Counted from the stretch's first letter, positions 1 to 7,079 are shown. The stretch is 11,866 nt of DNA from JBBDWJ01 sp040902925 (GCA_040902925.1 JBBDWJ010000335.1:1-11866); one strand, 5' to 3'. Notes: generated from the sequence alone by a model not told the origin. Numbers and translations: made by a program.

Positions 1-827
1 ACCCGCTGGCGCGCGCGATGGGCCGTCCGATCCGCGATCAGGTTTATTCGACGCGCGAAAGCCTGGCCACAACCCTTCAGGCGCTGGAGCTTGTCAACGG
101 CGAGACGCTCACGCATCTGGTGTCGCGGGGCGCGCAAAGGATGATTGGTGAACTTCCACCCGAACCGAAGAGCTTGTTTGATCGCCCCGTGAGGGGGCGC
201 GACCTGACGCCCACTTCTTTTGATGTGGACGTGTCGCAGTCCCCAAAACTCTGGCTGCTCGTCGAAGATATGGGGTCGTATTCACCTGAGCTCGTGCAGA
301 CCGCCTGGGGAGGGGCCGAGTTGATTGGTCCTGATGGCGTCACGCCGCTTTCGTCACTCGATCCTTTGGACAGCACTGGTTTGCGCGCGGGCGCGGGCGA
401 TGTCGAGTTCCAGGGAATCAAAAGCAACGGCGTGCGGGTGAACACGCCATCGCGGCTGGTTTATGATCTCGCCGGCAAGGGTTTCACTCGCTTCCGCGGC
501 GCGGTTGGACTGGAGAACCGCGAGATCACTTCCGATATCAGCCCCAACATCCGGTTCTTCGTCTTCGATCAGGAACCGAACATGAATCGGCTGACGCCGG
601 TCGAACCGCAAACTCCGGTCGCTCTGCCTCCCGCGCTGACGACTGCGCCGGAAATAATGGATCGGGTCTTCTGGCATGCATTGGGGCGAGCTCCGTCGGC
701 CGGCGAGCGCAGCATCGCGCTGAGCGCGATCGAGAGCCCGGGCCGGCCGGGACGCGCATCCGCCGAGGGGCTCGCCGATCTGGTGTGGGCCGTGCTGATG
801 AAGCCCGAGTTTCAAATGATCTACTAG
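1..827 (+). CDS. DUF1553 (PSD1) protein with inserted NPCBM-like domain, C-terminal part
   Basis: The reading frame is already open at the left edge (first full codon at base 3), so the start lies outside the window; the ATG at 18 is internal. The visible part begins with the family signature MGRPIRDQVYSTR...TLQALELVNGET, typical of the C-terminal half of DUF1553 (PSD1) proteins. From about residue 70 to 190, counted from that ATG, there is an inserted beta-rich segment (LWLLVEDMGSY, then a region ending RFFVFDQEP) that resembles an NPCBM carbohydrate-binding module. The last 60 residues return to the PSD1 ending (VFWHALGRAPSAGER through LVWAVLMKPEFQMIY). DUF1553 proteins are usually exported, multi-domain, sometimes joined to a haem-type cytochrome domain, and their reaction is not established. 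The stop lies 11 bases before the likely start of the next gene, so the two are probably co-transcribed. The family call is firm; the NPCBM call rests on pattern recognition. Confidence 0.85.
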   Translation, partial: PLARAMGRPIRDQVYSTRESLATTLQALELVNGETLTHLVSRGAQRMIGELPPEPKSLFDRPVRGRDLTPTSFDVDVSQSPKLWLLVEDMGSYSPELVQTAWGGAELIGPDGVTPLSSLDPLDSTGLRAGAGDVEFQGIKSNGVRVNTPSRLVYDLAGKGFTRFRGAVGLENREITSDISPNIRFFVFDQEPNMNRLTPVEPQTPVALPPALTTAPEIMDRVFWHALGRAPSAGERSIALSAIESPGRPGRASAEGLADLVWAVLMKPEFQMIY

Positions 828-838
828 CGAGGAATGCC

Positions 839-2290
839 GTGACTCGTGAAGATGCCATGACTCGTGAAGAAAAGAAAATTTATAACCGCTTGAGCCGCCG
901 CCGGTTTCTTGGCGCCAGCGCGGGCGCAACGCTCGCCGCGCTTGCCGGGCGCGAACCGCAAATGGCGCGCGCCGCGGGCCCGGCGCCGACCGCCGACGCC
1001 GTTATCGTTTTGTGGATGGGCGGCGGGATGGCGCAGACCGAGACGTGGGACCCCAAACAATACACGCCGTTCGAGCCGGGCGTGCGCACCGAGCGGGTAT
1101 TGAGCACCTTTCCCGCCATCGACACAATGGTGGACAACATCAAGATCTCCCAAGGGCTTGAGCGCATGGCGCGCGTGATGGACCGTGGCGCGGTCATTCG
1201 CACGTTCCAGGGGGCGGACCTCGGCTTTATCCTTCACTCGCGGCACCAGTATCATTGGCACACCGGCTATATTCCTCCCCAATCGATGGCGATGCCGCAT
1301 CTCGGCGCGGTCATCGCGAAGACGTTGGGTCCAAAAAATCCAACGGTTCCGCCGTTCATTTCGATCGGGCAGAACCTGGAAATCGGCGCCGAAAGTGCGG
1401 CCATCAAAGCGTTTCATACAGCGGGATTTCTGGGAACGGAATTCGGGCCGTTTCTGATTACCAATCCTGCCGATGCATCGGCGGCGGTGCGTCCCCCGGC
1501 GGAGCTTGGCAGCGAACGTTTTGCCAGCCGCCGCGGCCTTTACGAAAAACTGCTTGCCGAGGAGCCGGTCTATCAATACGGAAGCGACTTCCAGCGCGAG
1601 TCGCTAGTGCGCTCTCTGGATGCAGCGGACCAACTGCTGACATCCCCATCAGCGAAAGCATTTGATCTTTCTCTCGAGCCGAAAGAGACCTTCGACATCT
1701 ACAACAACGGGCGGTTCGGACAAGGCTGCCTGCTGGCGCGGCGTCTCGTCGAAGCAGGGGCGCGCTACATCGAGGTCACCACCGAGTACGTTCCGTTTCG
1801 CTACTGGGATTCGCATGAGAACGGCCACGAGCGAGCGGCCGAGATGAAGCGAGTGATCGACGCGCCGGTGTCGCAGCTTATCCTGGATCTCGAAGAGCGC
1901 GGCCTATTGGATCGTACCCTGGTTGTGCTGGCGAGCGAGTTTGGGCGGGACGCGATCACCGAGGGCAAGGTCGGTAAAGAGGTTCGCGATCAATCGAACA
2001 CGCCCGATGTGATGACCGAGCCGAAACACTACGGCATGCACCGTCACTTCACCGCCGCCGGATCGGTGCTGCTGTTCGGAGGCGGTATCAAGAAGGGCTT
2101 CGTTTACGGCAAGACAGCCGATGAGCGCCCTTGCACGACCATCGAGAATCCCGTGCCGGTGGAAGATTTGCACGCCACCATGTACCACGCGCTGGGCATT
2201 CCCCCCGATCATTCCTTTGTCATCGAGAAGCGGCCCGTCTATGTGACTAAGGATGGGATCGGCAAGGCGGTTCCCGCGTTGTTCGCATGA
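839..2290 (+). CDS. DUF1501 protein with Tat signal
   Basis: This encodes about 483 residues of the DUF1501 family, which has an alkaline-phosphatase/sulfatase-like fold; its physiological role is not established. The N-terminus carries a twin-arginine signal (SRRRFLGAS), then an alanine-rich stretch and a likely signal-peptidase site near ...MARAAG, so the protein should be exported folded. Family hallmarks are ADAVIVLWMGGGMAQTETWDPK after the signal, LVVLASEFGRD, HYGMHRHFTAAGSVLLFGGGIKKGFVYG and VEDLHATMYHALGI near the C-terminus. The frame is open back to a GTG at 785 inside the upstream gene. I prefer GTG 839 because GAGG (829-832) sits 6 bases before it. ATG 857 (MTREEKK...) is an almost equally good start: the first 18 bases are repeated there. 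The gene follows a DUF1553 gene, its usual partner, so the two products probably act together in the cell envelope. Confidence 0.9.
   Translation: MTREDAMTREEKKIYNRLSRRRFLGASAGATLAALAGREPQMARAAGPAPTADAVIVLWMGGGMAQTETWDPKQYTPFEPGVRTERVLSTFPAIDTMVDNIKISQGLERMARVMDRGAVIRTFQGADLGFILHSRHQYHWHTGYIPPQSMAMPHLGAVIAKTLGPKNPTVPPFISIGQNLEIGAESAAIKAFHTAGFLGTEFGPFLITNPADASAAVRPPAELGSERFASRRGLYEKLLAEEPVYQYGSDFQRESLVRSLDAADQLLTSPSAKAFDLSLEPKETFDIYNNGRFGQGCLLARRLVEAGARYIEVTTEYVPFRYWDSHENGHERAAEMKRVIDAPVSQLILDLEERGLLDRTLVVLASEFGRDAITEGKVGKEVRDQSNTPDVMTEPKHYGMHRHFTAAGSVLLFGGGIKKGFVYGKTADERPCTTIENPVPVEDLHATMYHALGIPPDHSFVIEKRPVYVTKDGIGKAVPALFA
840..870 (+). repeat. 13-bp direct repeat at the DUF1501 start
   Basis: TGACTCGTGAAGA occurs at 840-852 and again at 858-870, with period 18. 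Each copy directly follows the first base of a possible start codon (GTG 839, ATG 857), so the first six codons are nearly duplicated (V/M-T-R-E-D/E). The copies are in frame, which makes the choice of start ambiguous. Confidence 0.8.
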
Positions 2291-2297
2291 CGCTTCC

Positions 2298-2321
2298 GTT
2301 GATCAGTTGATCTGTTGAGCT
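2298..2321 (+). repeat. Three tandem 8-bp units
   Basis: GTTGATCA, GTTGATCT and GTTGAGCT follow each other without a gap at 2298-2305, 2306-2313 and 2314-2321, seven bases after the DUF1501 stop codon. No function is assigned. The array could be a protein-binding site or simple slippage. Confidence 0.6.
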
Positions 2322-2654
2322 ACTGCGCGCACTAGGACGTACCAGCCGTTTGTTTTGGGCCTCGGAACTGCCGGACGGGGGAGATTTCCGCTTCGATCTT
2401 CGCGCGCTAGTGCGGCCGGGCGAGTTCGCCGCTTGGCCGCCAGCGCGTCCACGTACCTGCTGGTCGAACTTCGACGGGCCTCCGGCGCTGCTGTGTTCGA
2501 GTTTCGCCTGCCGGAGCCGCCCGGATTCCGCGGCCCATCGCTTTGGCATGACGCCCCGCCTGGATGCGATGATCCAACGCTCAAAAAAGAACTTGCATTT
2601 CGCATTGCAAAACTGCTTTCATGGAGGGCGCTCCCTGGGATCGACGGCCCGTGA
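2311..2654 (+). pseudogene. Probable frameshifted coding remnant of unknown family
   Basis: The stretch between the DUF1501 gene and the regulator has no intact gene, but two frames join into one plausible protein. Frame 1 (from 2311, just after a stop codon) reads ...ELLRALGRTSRLFWASELP, then DGGDFRFDLRALVRPGEFAA and WPPARPRT. Near 2450 the protein-like reading moves to the frame ending at TGA 2652-2654: YLLVELRRASGAAVFEFRL, PEPPGFRGPSLWHDAPP, then DDPTLKKELAFRIAKLLSW. A single-base loss around 2445-2455 would explain the switch. No ATG or GTG start with a ribosome site is visible; only TTG at 2350 (frame 1) and TTG at 2355 (the downstream frame) are available. Its stop overlaps the alternative GTG start of the regulator (GTGA at 2651-2654), a pattern typical of translational coupling. 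I do not recognise the family. It could also be non-coding sequence that happens to be open. Confidence 0.35.
2593..2610. promoter_or_regulatory. Possible operator TTGCA-N8-TGCAA
   Basis: A perfect 5-bp inverted repeat, TTGCA (2593-2597) and TGCAA (2606-2610), is separated by 8 bases and lies 10 bases upstream of the regulator's ATG. An AT-rich stretch (six A's at 2583-2588) precedes it. Position and symmetry suit autoregulation by the adjacent transcription factor, but this is inference from one site, and the site overlaps the possible coding remnant. Confidence 0.3.
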
Positions 2655-3793
2655 AGGCTTCGAATCACAATCGGTACATCGTCAAGTCGCTGGTGCATGC
2701 GTCTCAAATCCTGACGGCGTTTCGCAGCGCCGGCGAGACGCTGCGGCTGCGCGACGTGGTCGAGCGAACTAGCCTGAGCAAGGGCATGTGCTTCCGCCTG
2801 CTTTACACGCTGCATCACTGCGGCTTCGTGGAGAAGGTGGGAGAGAATCTCTACCGGCTGGTGGGCGAGGTTCACCGACGCCAGCGCTACCGCATCGGGT
2901 ACGCGGCTCAGGGGCAGGACACGTCATTTCCGCGTGAGGTTCACGAAGGGCTGTTGCGGGCCGCCGAACGCGAGCGGATTGAGCTGATCGTGGTCGATAA
3001 CCGCTATCAGCCCAAAGCGGCGCTACGCAACGCCGATTCGCTGGTCCGCGAGAACGTGGATCTTGTGATCGAGTTCCAGACGGATGAATCCGTTGCGCCG
3101 GCAATCGCTTCGAAATACCTCGAAGCCAGTATTCCGTTCATTGCGATCGACATTCCACACCCCGGTGCAACCTATTTTGGCGCTAACAACTATGAAGCCG
3201 GCCTGATCGCCGGACGCTGCCTGGGCCGCTGGGCAAAGAAACATTGGTACGGCCAGGTGGATGAGATCCTACTGCTCGAATTGAGCCGGGCGGGACCGAT
3301 GCTGCAGGCCCGTGTTCGCGGAATACTGGCCGGCATCAAAGAGATTCTGCGCGAGGCCGAGAATTGGCCGGTGATCTCGATCGACGGCGATGGCCAGTTC
3401 GAGCCGTCGTTTCAAGGAGTGCGAACTCGTTTGCGCCGCTCGACCGCCGAGCGAGTCCTGGTCGGCGCGGCAAACGACCCGAGTGCGCTGGGGGCGGTGC
3501 GGGCTTTCGAGGAGGCCGGCCGCGCCGCGAACGTCACCATCGTGGGGCAGAACGCGGAACCGGAGGCTCGAGCGGAATTGCGGGCTGCGAACACGCCGTT
3601 GATCGGGTCGGTCGGCTATTTTCCGGAGAAGTACGGCGAAGGCCTGATTCGCCTGGCACTCGACATTCTCGCCAAGAAATCGGTCGCACCAGCCTCGTTT
3701 ATCAAGCACCAGTTGATTACGGCGGAGAACGTCGACCACTACTATCCCAACGATTCGTTGCTTAGTATTACGGGACGAGGCAGCGCCAGCTAG
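2621..3793 (+). CDS. Hybrid transcription factor: IclR-like winged helix plus RbsB/LacI-type sugar-binding domain
   Basis: The protein has 390 residues. Residues about 19-85 form a winged helix of the IclR type (YIVKSLVHASQILTAF, LRLRDVVERTSLSKGMCFRL, LYTLHHCGFVEKVGENLYRL). Residues about 90-375 form a periplasmic-binding-protein fold of the Peripla_BP_4/RbsB kind: RIGYAAQGQDTSFPREVHEG, NRYQPKAALRNADSLVRENVDL, FGANNYEAGLIAGRCLGRWA, VLVGAANDPSALGAVRAF, then VTIVGQN and a C-terminal GSVGYFPEKYGEGL. No signal peptide or membrane segment is present, so the sugar-binding domain should be a cytoplasmic effector sensor, as in LacI-family repressors, but with a different DNA-binding head. The rhamnose mutarotase gene starts 21 bases downstream, so a rhamnose-like or other monosaccharide effector is likely but unproven. 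The start is uncertain: ATG 2621 has no clear ribosome site; GTG 2651 (VKASNHNRY...) is a good alternative. Confidence 0.85.
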   Translation: MEGAPWDRRPVKASNHNRYIVKSLVHASQILTAFRSAGETLRLRDVVERTSLSKGMCFRLLYTLHHCGFVEKVGENLYRLVGEVHRRQRYRIGYAAQGQDTSFPREVHEGLLRAAERERIELIVVDNRYQPKAALRNADSLVRENVDLVIEFQTDESVAPAIASKYLEASIPFIAIDIPHPGATYFGANNYEAGLIAGRCLGRWAKKHWYGQVDEILLLELSRAGPMLQARVRGILAGIKEILREAENWPVISIDGDGQFEPSFQGVRTRLRRSTAERVLVGAANDPSALGAVRAFEEAGRAANVTIVGQNAEPEARAELRAANTPLIGSVGYFPEKYGEGLIRLALDILAKKSVAPASFIKHQLITAENVDHYYPNDSLLSITGRGSAS

Positions 3794-3814
3794 TTTTCAA
3801 AGCTCAAGACACTC

Positions 3815-4159
3815 ATGCAGCCCCAACCCGACGGTTCCCTACAACGTATCTGTTTTTGTCTGCGGGTAAAACGCGACCGCCTGGAAGAATACAAGGAGCG
3901 GCACCGCGCCGTATGGCCGGAAATGCAGAATGCCCTTCGAGAGGCAGGGTGGGGAAACTATTCCCTATTTCTGCGCGACGACGGACTGCTGATCGGCTAC
4001 CTCGAGACGCCCGACTTCGATCGTGCCTTGGCGGAGATGGCAAAGACCGACGTGAACCGCCGCTGGCAGGAGCAGCTAGCCGAGTTTTTCGAGAGTAAAC
4101 CAGGTAAGAAGGCGGATGAATGCATGCAGCCCATCGCCGAGGTGTTCCATCTGCCGTGA
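3815..4159 (+). CDS. rhaM: L-rhamnose mutarotase
   Basis: This encodes 114 residues of the RhaM family, which interconverts the alpha and beta anomers of L-rhamnose in the cytoplasm so that the isomerase receives the right form. Family signatures are EEYKERHRAVWPEM near residues 24-37, GWGNYSLFL, DGLLIGYLET, TDVNRRWQE and the C-terminal IAEVFHLP, which mirrors the ...EVFYLP ending of E. coli RhaM (104 residues). His30 in ERHRAVWPE matches the conserved active-site histidine. The gene follows the hybrid regulator by 21 bases on the same strand and is probably co-transcribed. No rhamnose isomerase, kinase, aldolase or transporter lies in the window. ATG 3815 lacks a strong ribosome site, consistent with coupling to the upstream gene. 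The mutarotase call is strong; the exact sugar in this organism is inferred. Confidence 0.93.
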   Translation: MQPQPDGSLQRICFCLRVKRDRLEEYKERHRAVWPEMQNALREAGWGNYSLFLRDDGLLIGYLETPDFDRALAEMAKTDVNRRWQEQLAEFFESKPGKKADECMQPIAEVFHLP

Positions 4160-4164
4160 GTTGG

Positions 4165-4188
4165 GAGAAACCGGACCGGTTTTCGCTC
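4165..4188. terminator. Hairpin between convergent genes
   Basis: Between the stops of rhaM and gcvPA lies AAACCG-GAC-CGGTTT (4168-4182), a 6-bp stem with a 3-base loop. It can be extended outward by GAG (4165-4167) with CTC (4186-4188) across a 3-base bulge. On + it is followed by TTTT including the end of the stem, so it may end transcription from the left; the T-run is short, and for the other strand it is shorter still. It occupies almost the whole 28-base gap. Confidence 0.45.
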
Positions 4189-5528
4189 TAGGCTTTCTCT
4201 TCGCAACACGCGGCCACGAAAGCGTCCATTTCGGCGCGGCGGTTGACTTCGGTGGCGCACAGCAGCATCGATCCTTTTAGCTCGGGATAGAAGCGGCCGA
4301 GATCGAGGCCGCCGATGATCTTCTTTTCGAGCGCCCGGCGGTTGACTTCTGAGGGCGTTGCGCCGTTCGGCTGGATGACAAATTCGTTGAAGAACGGTGC
4401 GCGAAACGGCGCTGTGGCGCCCTGCTTTTCGAGTTGCGCCGCCAGGTAGTGAGCTTTGGAAAGGTTCTGCTCGGCCAGCTCGCGCAAACCCCGCCGGCCG
4501 TAGACGGCCATGAAGATCGTCGCCATCAGAGCGACAAGAGCCTGGTTGGTGCAGATGTTCGACGTCGCCTTGGCGCGGCGGATGTGCTGCTCACGCGTCG
4601 CGAGCGTCAGGCAGAAAGCGCGGTTGCCGTTGGAATCGACGGTTTCGCCCACCAGCCGCCCGGGGATCTGCCGGATGTACTTTTCTCTGGTCGCGAGCAC
4701 TCCGACAAACGGCCCGCCATAGCTTGGCGGGTGCGCGAACGACTGCAACTCGCCGGCCACGATGTCGGCTTCCGCCGGGGGCTCGAGCAAGCCCAGCGAA
4801 ACCGCTTCGGTGAAGATCACAACCAGCAGCGCTCCGTGCTTGTGGGCCAGCTCCGCCGCCTCTCGCGTCTTTTCGATGCAGCCGAAAAAGTTCGGCGACT
4901 GCACGATAACCGCGGCGACCTCGGAGCTAAGCTTTTTTTCCAGATCCGCCAAGTCGATCTGACCGGTATCGCGGTCGTAGGCGATTTCTTCGCTCGTGGA
5001 ATCCTGATAGCGATGATAGGTGTCGAGCACCTCGCGATATTCGGGGTGCAGCGTGCGAGCGACGAGAATCTTGTCGCGCCCGGTAATTCGCACCGCCATC
5101 ATCGCCGCTTCAGGAACGGCCGTCGAGCCGTCGTACATCGAAGCGTTGGCGACTTCCATGCCGGTCAACTGGCAAACCATCGTCTGAAACTCGAAGATGG
5201 TGGTCAAAATACCCTGGGAGATTTCCGCTTGGTACGGCGTGTAAGCAGTCAGGAATTCTCCGCGCGTTGCCAGCGGATCGATCACCACGGGGCGATAGTG
5301 GCGATATACGCCGGCGCCCAGGAAGCTAGCGTAGGCGCCGGCATTTTCCTCGCCGCGTTCGCGGAAATAGTCGATGATCTCGTACTCGGATTTTCCCGCC
5401 GGTATGTTCAGCGGCCGATTGAGGCGCACCTCGGCCGGCAGGTAATCGAACAGGCCCTCGACCGAGTCGAGGCGCAGTTTCGCCAGCATCTCCTGGCGTT
5501 CTGAGGGAGACTTTGGAAGATAGCGCAA
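4188..5528 (-). CDS. gcvPA: Glycine dehydrogenase (decarboxylating) subunit 1, P-protein alpha
   Basis: This encodes 446 residues, the usual length for the alpha half of the split glycine-cleavage P-protein. The full P-protein removes CO2 from glycine and passes the aminomethyl group to lipoyl-GcvH. Family signatures include MRYLPKSPSERQEML at the N-terminus, FLGAGVYRHYRPVVID, TAYTPYQAEISQGIL, YDGSTAVPEAAMMA, then SYGGPFVGVLATREKYIRQI and CTNQALVALMA. This half lacks the PLP-binding lysine, which is carried by GcvPB. The start is TTG at 5526-5528; the protein from that codon matches the usual GcvPA start, and the first ATG (Met14) would remove conserved residues. GGAG lies 10 bases upstream. 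The gene starts 4 bases after the gcvH stop, so translation is probably coupled. Oddly, gcvPB does not follow. Confidence 0.95.
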   Translation of the reverse strand: MRYLPKSPSERQEMLAKLRLDSVEGLFDYLPAEVRLNRPLNIPAGKSEYEIIDYFRERGEENAGAYASFLGAGVYRHYRPVVIDPLATRGEFLTAYTPYQAEISQGILTTIFEFQTMVCQLTGMEVANASMYDGSTAVPEAAMMAVRITGRDKILVARTLHPEYREVLDTYHRYQDSTSEEIAYDRDTGQIDLADLEKKLSSEVAAVIVQSPNFFGCIEKTREAAELAHKHGALLVVIFTEAVSLGLLEPPAEADIVAGELQSFAHPPSYGGPFVGVLATREKYIRQIPGRLVGETVDSNGNRAFCLTLATREQHIRRAKATSNICTNQALVALMATIFMAVYGRRGLRELAEQNLSKAHYLAAQLEKQGATAPFRAPFFNEFVIQPNGATPSEVNRRALEKKIIGGLDLGRFYPELKGSMLLCATEVNRRAEMDAFVAACCEEKA

Positions 5529-5532
5529 CCGT

Positions 5533-5922
5533 TTAAGACTCCGATTCCGAGGCGAGAAATTGCTGATATTCGTCGGCCGACAGCAGCTTTTCCGACTCGC
5601 TCTTATCGGAGAGCTTCAGCCGCACGAGCCAACCTTCGGTGTGTGGGGACTTGTTGAGTGTTTCAGGCGCGTCCACCAGAGCGTCGTTGATCTCGGTTAC
5701 CTCTCCGCTCATCGGCGAATAAAGGTCCGAAACAGCCTTCACCGACTCGATGGTTCCGAACGACTGCATGGCCTGGAGCTTGGCGCCGATCTTGGGCAGC
5801 TCGACGTAAACTACATCGCCCAGTTGTTCCTGAGCGTGATCGGTAATGCCGACCAATCCAGTGTCGCCGTCGACGAGAATCCATTCGTGTTTTTTGGTGT
5901 AGCGATATTCCTTCGGATACAT
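5533..5922 (-). CDS. gcvH: Glycine cleavage system H protein
   Basis: This encodes 129 residues, the same length as E. coli GcvH. H-protein is the lipoylated shuttle that carries the aminomethyl group from P- to T-protein and is reoxidised by L-protein. The N-terminus YRYTKKHEWILVDGDTGLVG and the block GITDHAQEQLGDVVYVELP are standard. Lys62 in IESVKAVSDLYSP is the lipoyl-attachment site. The C-terminal region keeps GEVTEINDAL, then ETLNKSP and EGWLVRLKL. The gene starts 5 bases after the gcvT stop and ends 4 bases before gcvPA, so it sits in the middle of a tight operon. ATG 5922 is the only sensible start. Its ribosome site is weak (GAAAGAAATAAG region), suggesting coupling with gcvT. Confidence 0.97.
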   Translation of the reverse strand: MYPKEYRYTKKHEWILVDGDTGLVGITDHAQEQLGDVVYVELPKIGAKLQAMQSFGTIESVKAVSDLYSPMSGEVTEINDALVDAPETLNKSPHTEGWLVRLKLSDKSESEKLLSADEYQQFLASESES

Positions 5923-5927
5923 CGGTC

Positions 5928-7040
5928 TTATTTCTTTCGCTGATAGAAGGGCGTTGGGACTGTTTCGGCCTCGACCCGGCGTTCACGAATTAGAATTTCC
6001 ACCGGGCGGCCTTCAGCGGCGTCAGCCACCGGCAGCATACAGAGACCGATGTTCTTTTGCAACAGGGGGGAGGGGGAGCCGCTAGTGACCCAGCCGCGGT
6101 CTTCGCCGCCGGCAAAAACGCGGTAGCCGTCGCGCCCGATCCCCCGGCCGCGCATCTCGAATCCGGCGATGCGGCGCTTGACGCCTTCCTTCTTTTGCTG
6201 GACGAGGGCGTCACGCCCGACGAAATCACCCTTGTCGAGCTTGACGATCCAACCGAGGTTGGCCTCGTAAGGCGTGATGGACTCGCTGATTTCGTGACCG
6301 TAGAGTGCCATCGCGGACTCGAGCCGCAGCGTGTTGCGCGCGCCGAGGCCGCACGGCAGAATACCGTCGTCCTTGCCCGCTTCGAGGACCGCGTTCCAGA
6401 TGCGTTCGCCTTCCTCGGGCGGGACGTAGATTTCGAAACCGTCCTCACCCGTGTAGCCGGTGCGCGCGATGATGGCTGGCGCGCCGCTGACTTCGCCTCG
6501 CCTAAACCAGTAGTAGCGGATCGACGCGAGGTCGGTTCGCGTCAAGCGGCTCAGCGTGGCAAGCCCGCGGGGGCCCTGGATCGCTATCTGGACGTATTTC
6601 TCGCTCGCGTACTCGACCTCGGCGTCGAAGTGGTTCTGCGAGACGATCCACTCGTGATCCTTGCGCTGGTTCCCGGCGTTGACGCACAGGAAATAGTGGT
6701 TGGCGGCGATGCGATGGACGAGAATATCGTCGACGAAGCCGCCGTTGGGATAGAGCAGCCCGGAATAGTGCGCCTGGCCGTCCTTGAGGCTCGCCGCGGC
6801 GTTACTGGTGACCGATTCTACGAGCGCTAGAGCTTGCGGACCGCGGATCTCGATCTCGCCCATGTGGCTGACGTCAAAGACGCCCACCCCTCGCCGCACC
6901 GCGAGATGCTCCGCGATGATGCCCGAATACTCGACGGGCATATCCCAGCCGCCGAAATCAACCATGCGCGCACCGAGCTTGCGGTGAGCGGCGTTGAGTG
7001 GCGTTTTCTCGAGGCTAGCGGCGGGAGTGACGGATTCCAT
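5928..7040 (-). CDS. gcvT: Glycine cleavage system T protein, aminomethyltransferase
   Basis: This encodes 370 residues, near the family's usual 360-375. T-protein moves the methylene group from aminomethyl-lipoyl H-protein to tetrahydrofolate, releasing ammonia. Signatures are KTPLNAAHRKLGARMVDFGG at residues 13-31, MPVEYSGI, VFDVSHMGEIEIRG, GGFVDDILVHR (Asp104/Asp105, covering the conserved catalytic aspartate), RTGYTGEDGFEIY at 193-205, GLGARNTLRLE at 231-241, and the C-terminal domain with GWVTSGSPSPLLQKNIGL. It is the first gene of the gcvT-gcvH-gcvPA unit. GAAGG (forward strand CCTTC, 7053-7057) is a possible but distant ribosome site. Upstream is a 168-base divergent region with two inverted-repeat elements but no recognisable glycine riboswitch. 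Confidence 0.96.
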   Translation of the reverse strand: MESVTPAASLEKTPLNAAHRKLGARMVDFGGWDMPVEYSGIIAEHLAVRRGVGVFDVSHMGEIEIRGPQALALVESVTSNAAASLKDGQAHYSGLLYPNGGFVDDILVHRIAANHYFLCVNAGNQRKDHEWIVSQNHFDAEVEYASEKYVQIAIQGPRGLATLSRLTRTDLASIRYYWFRRGEVSGAPAIIARTGYTGEDGFEIYVPPEEGERIWNAVLEAGKDDGILPCGLGARNTLRLESAMALYGHEISESITPYEANLGWIVKLDKGDFVGRDALVQQKKEGVKRRIAGFEMRGRGIGRDGYRVFAGGEDRGWVTSGSPSPLLQKNIGLCMLPVADAAEGRPVEILIRERRVEAETVPTPFYQRKK

Positions 7041-7079
7041 GTTGCGGGTGAACCTTCAAGCTAACATTGGGGTTTCAAG

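Noticed and set aside
4434..5504. Open frame of 356 codons on + opposite gcvPA
   Set aside because: gcvPA is unmistakable on the other strand; the + reading is a high-GC shadow.
6057..6830. Open frame of 257 codons on + opposite gcvT
   Set aside because: This is a shadow of a clearly conserved T-protein gene.
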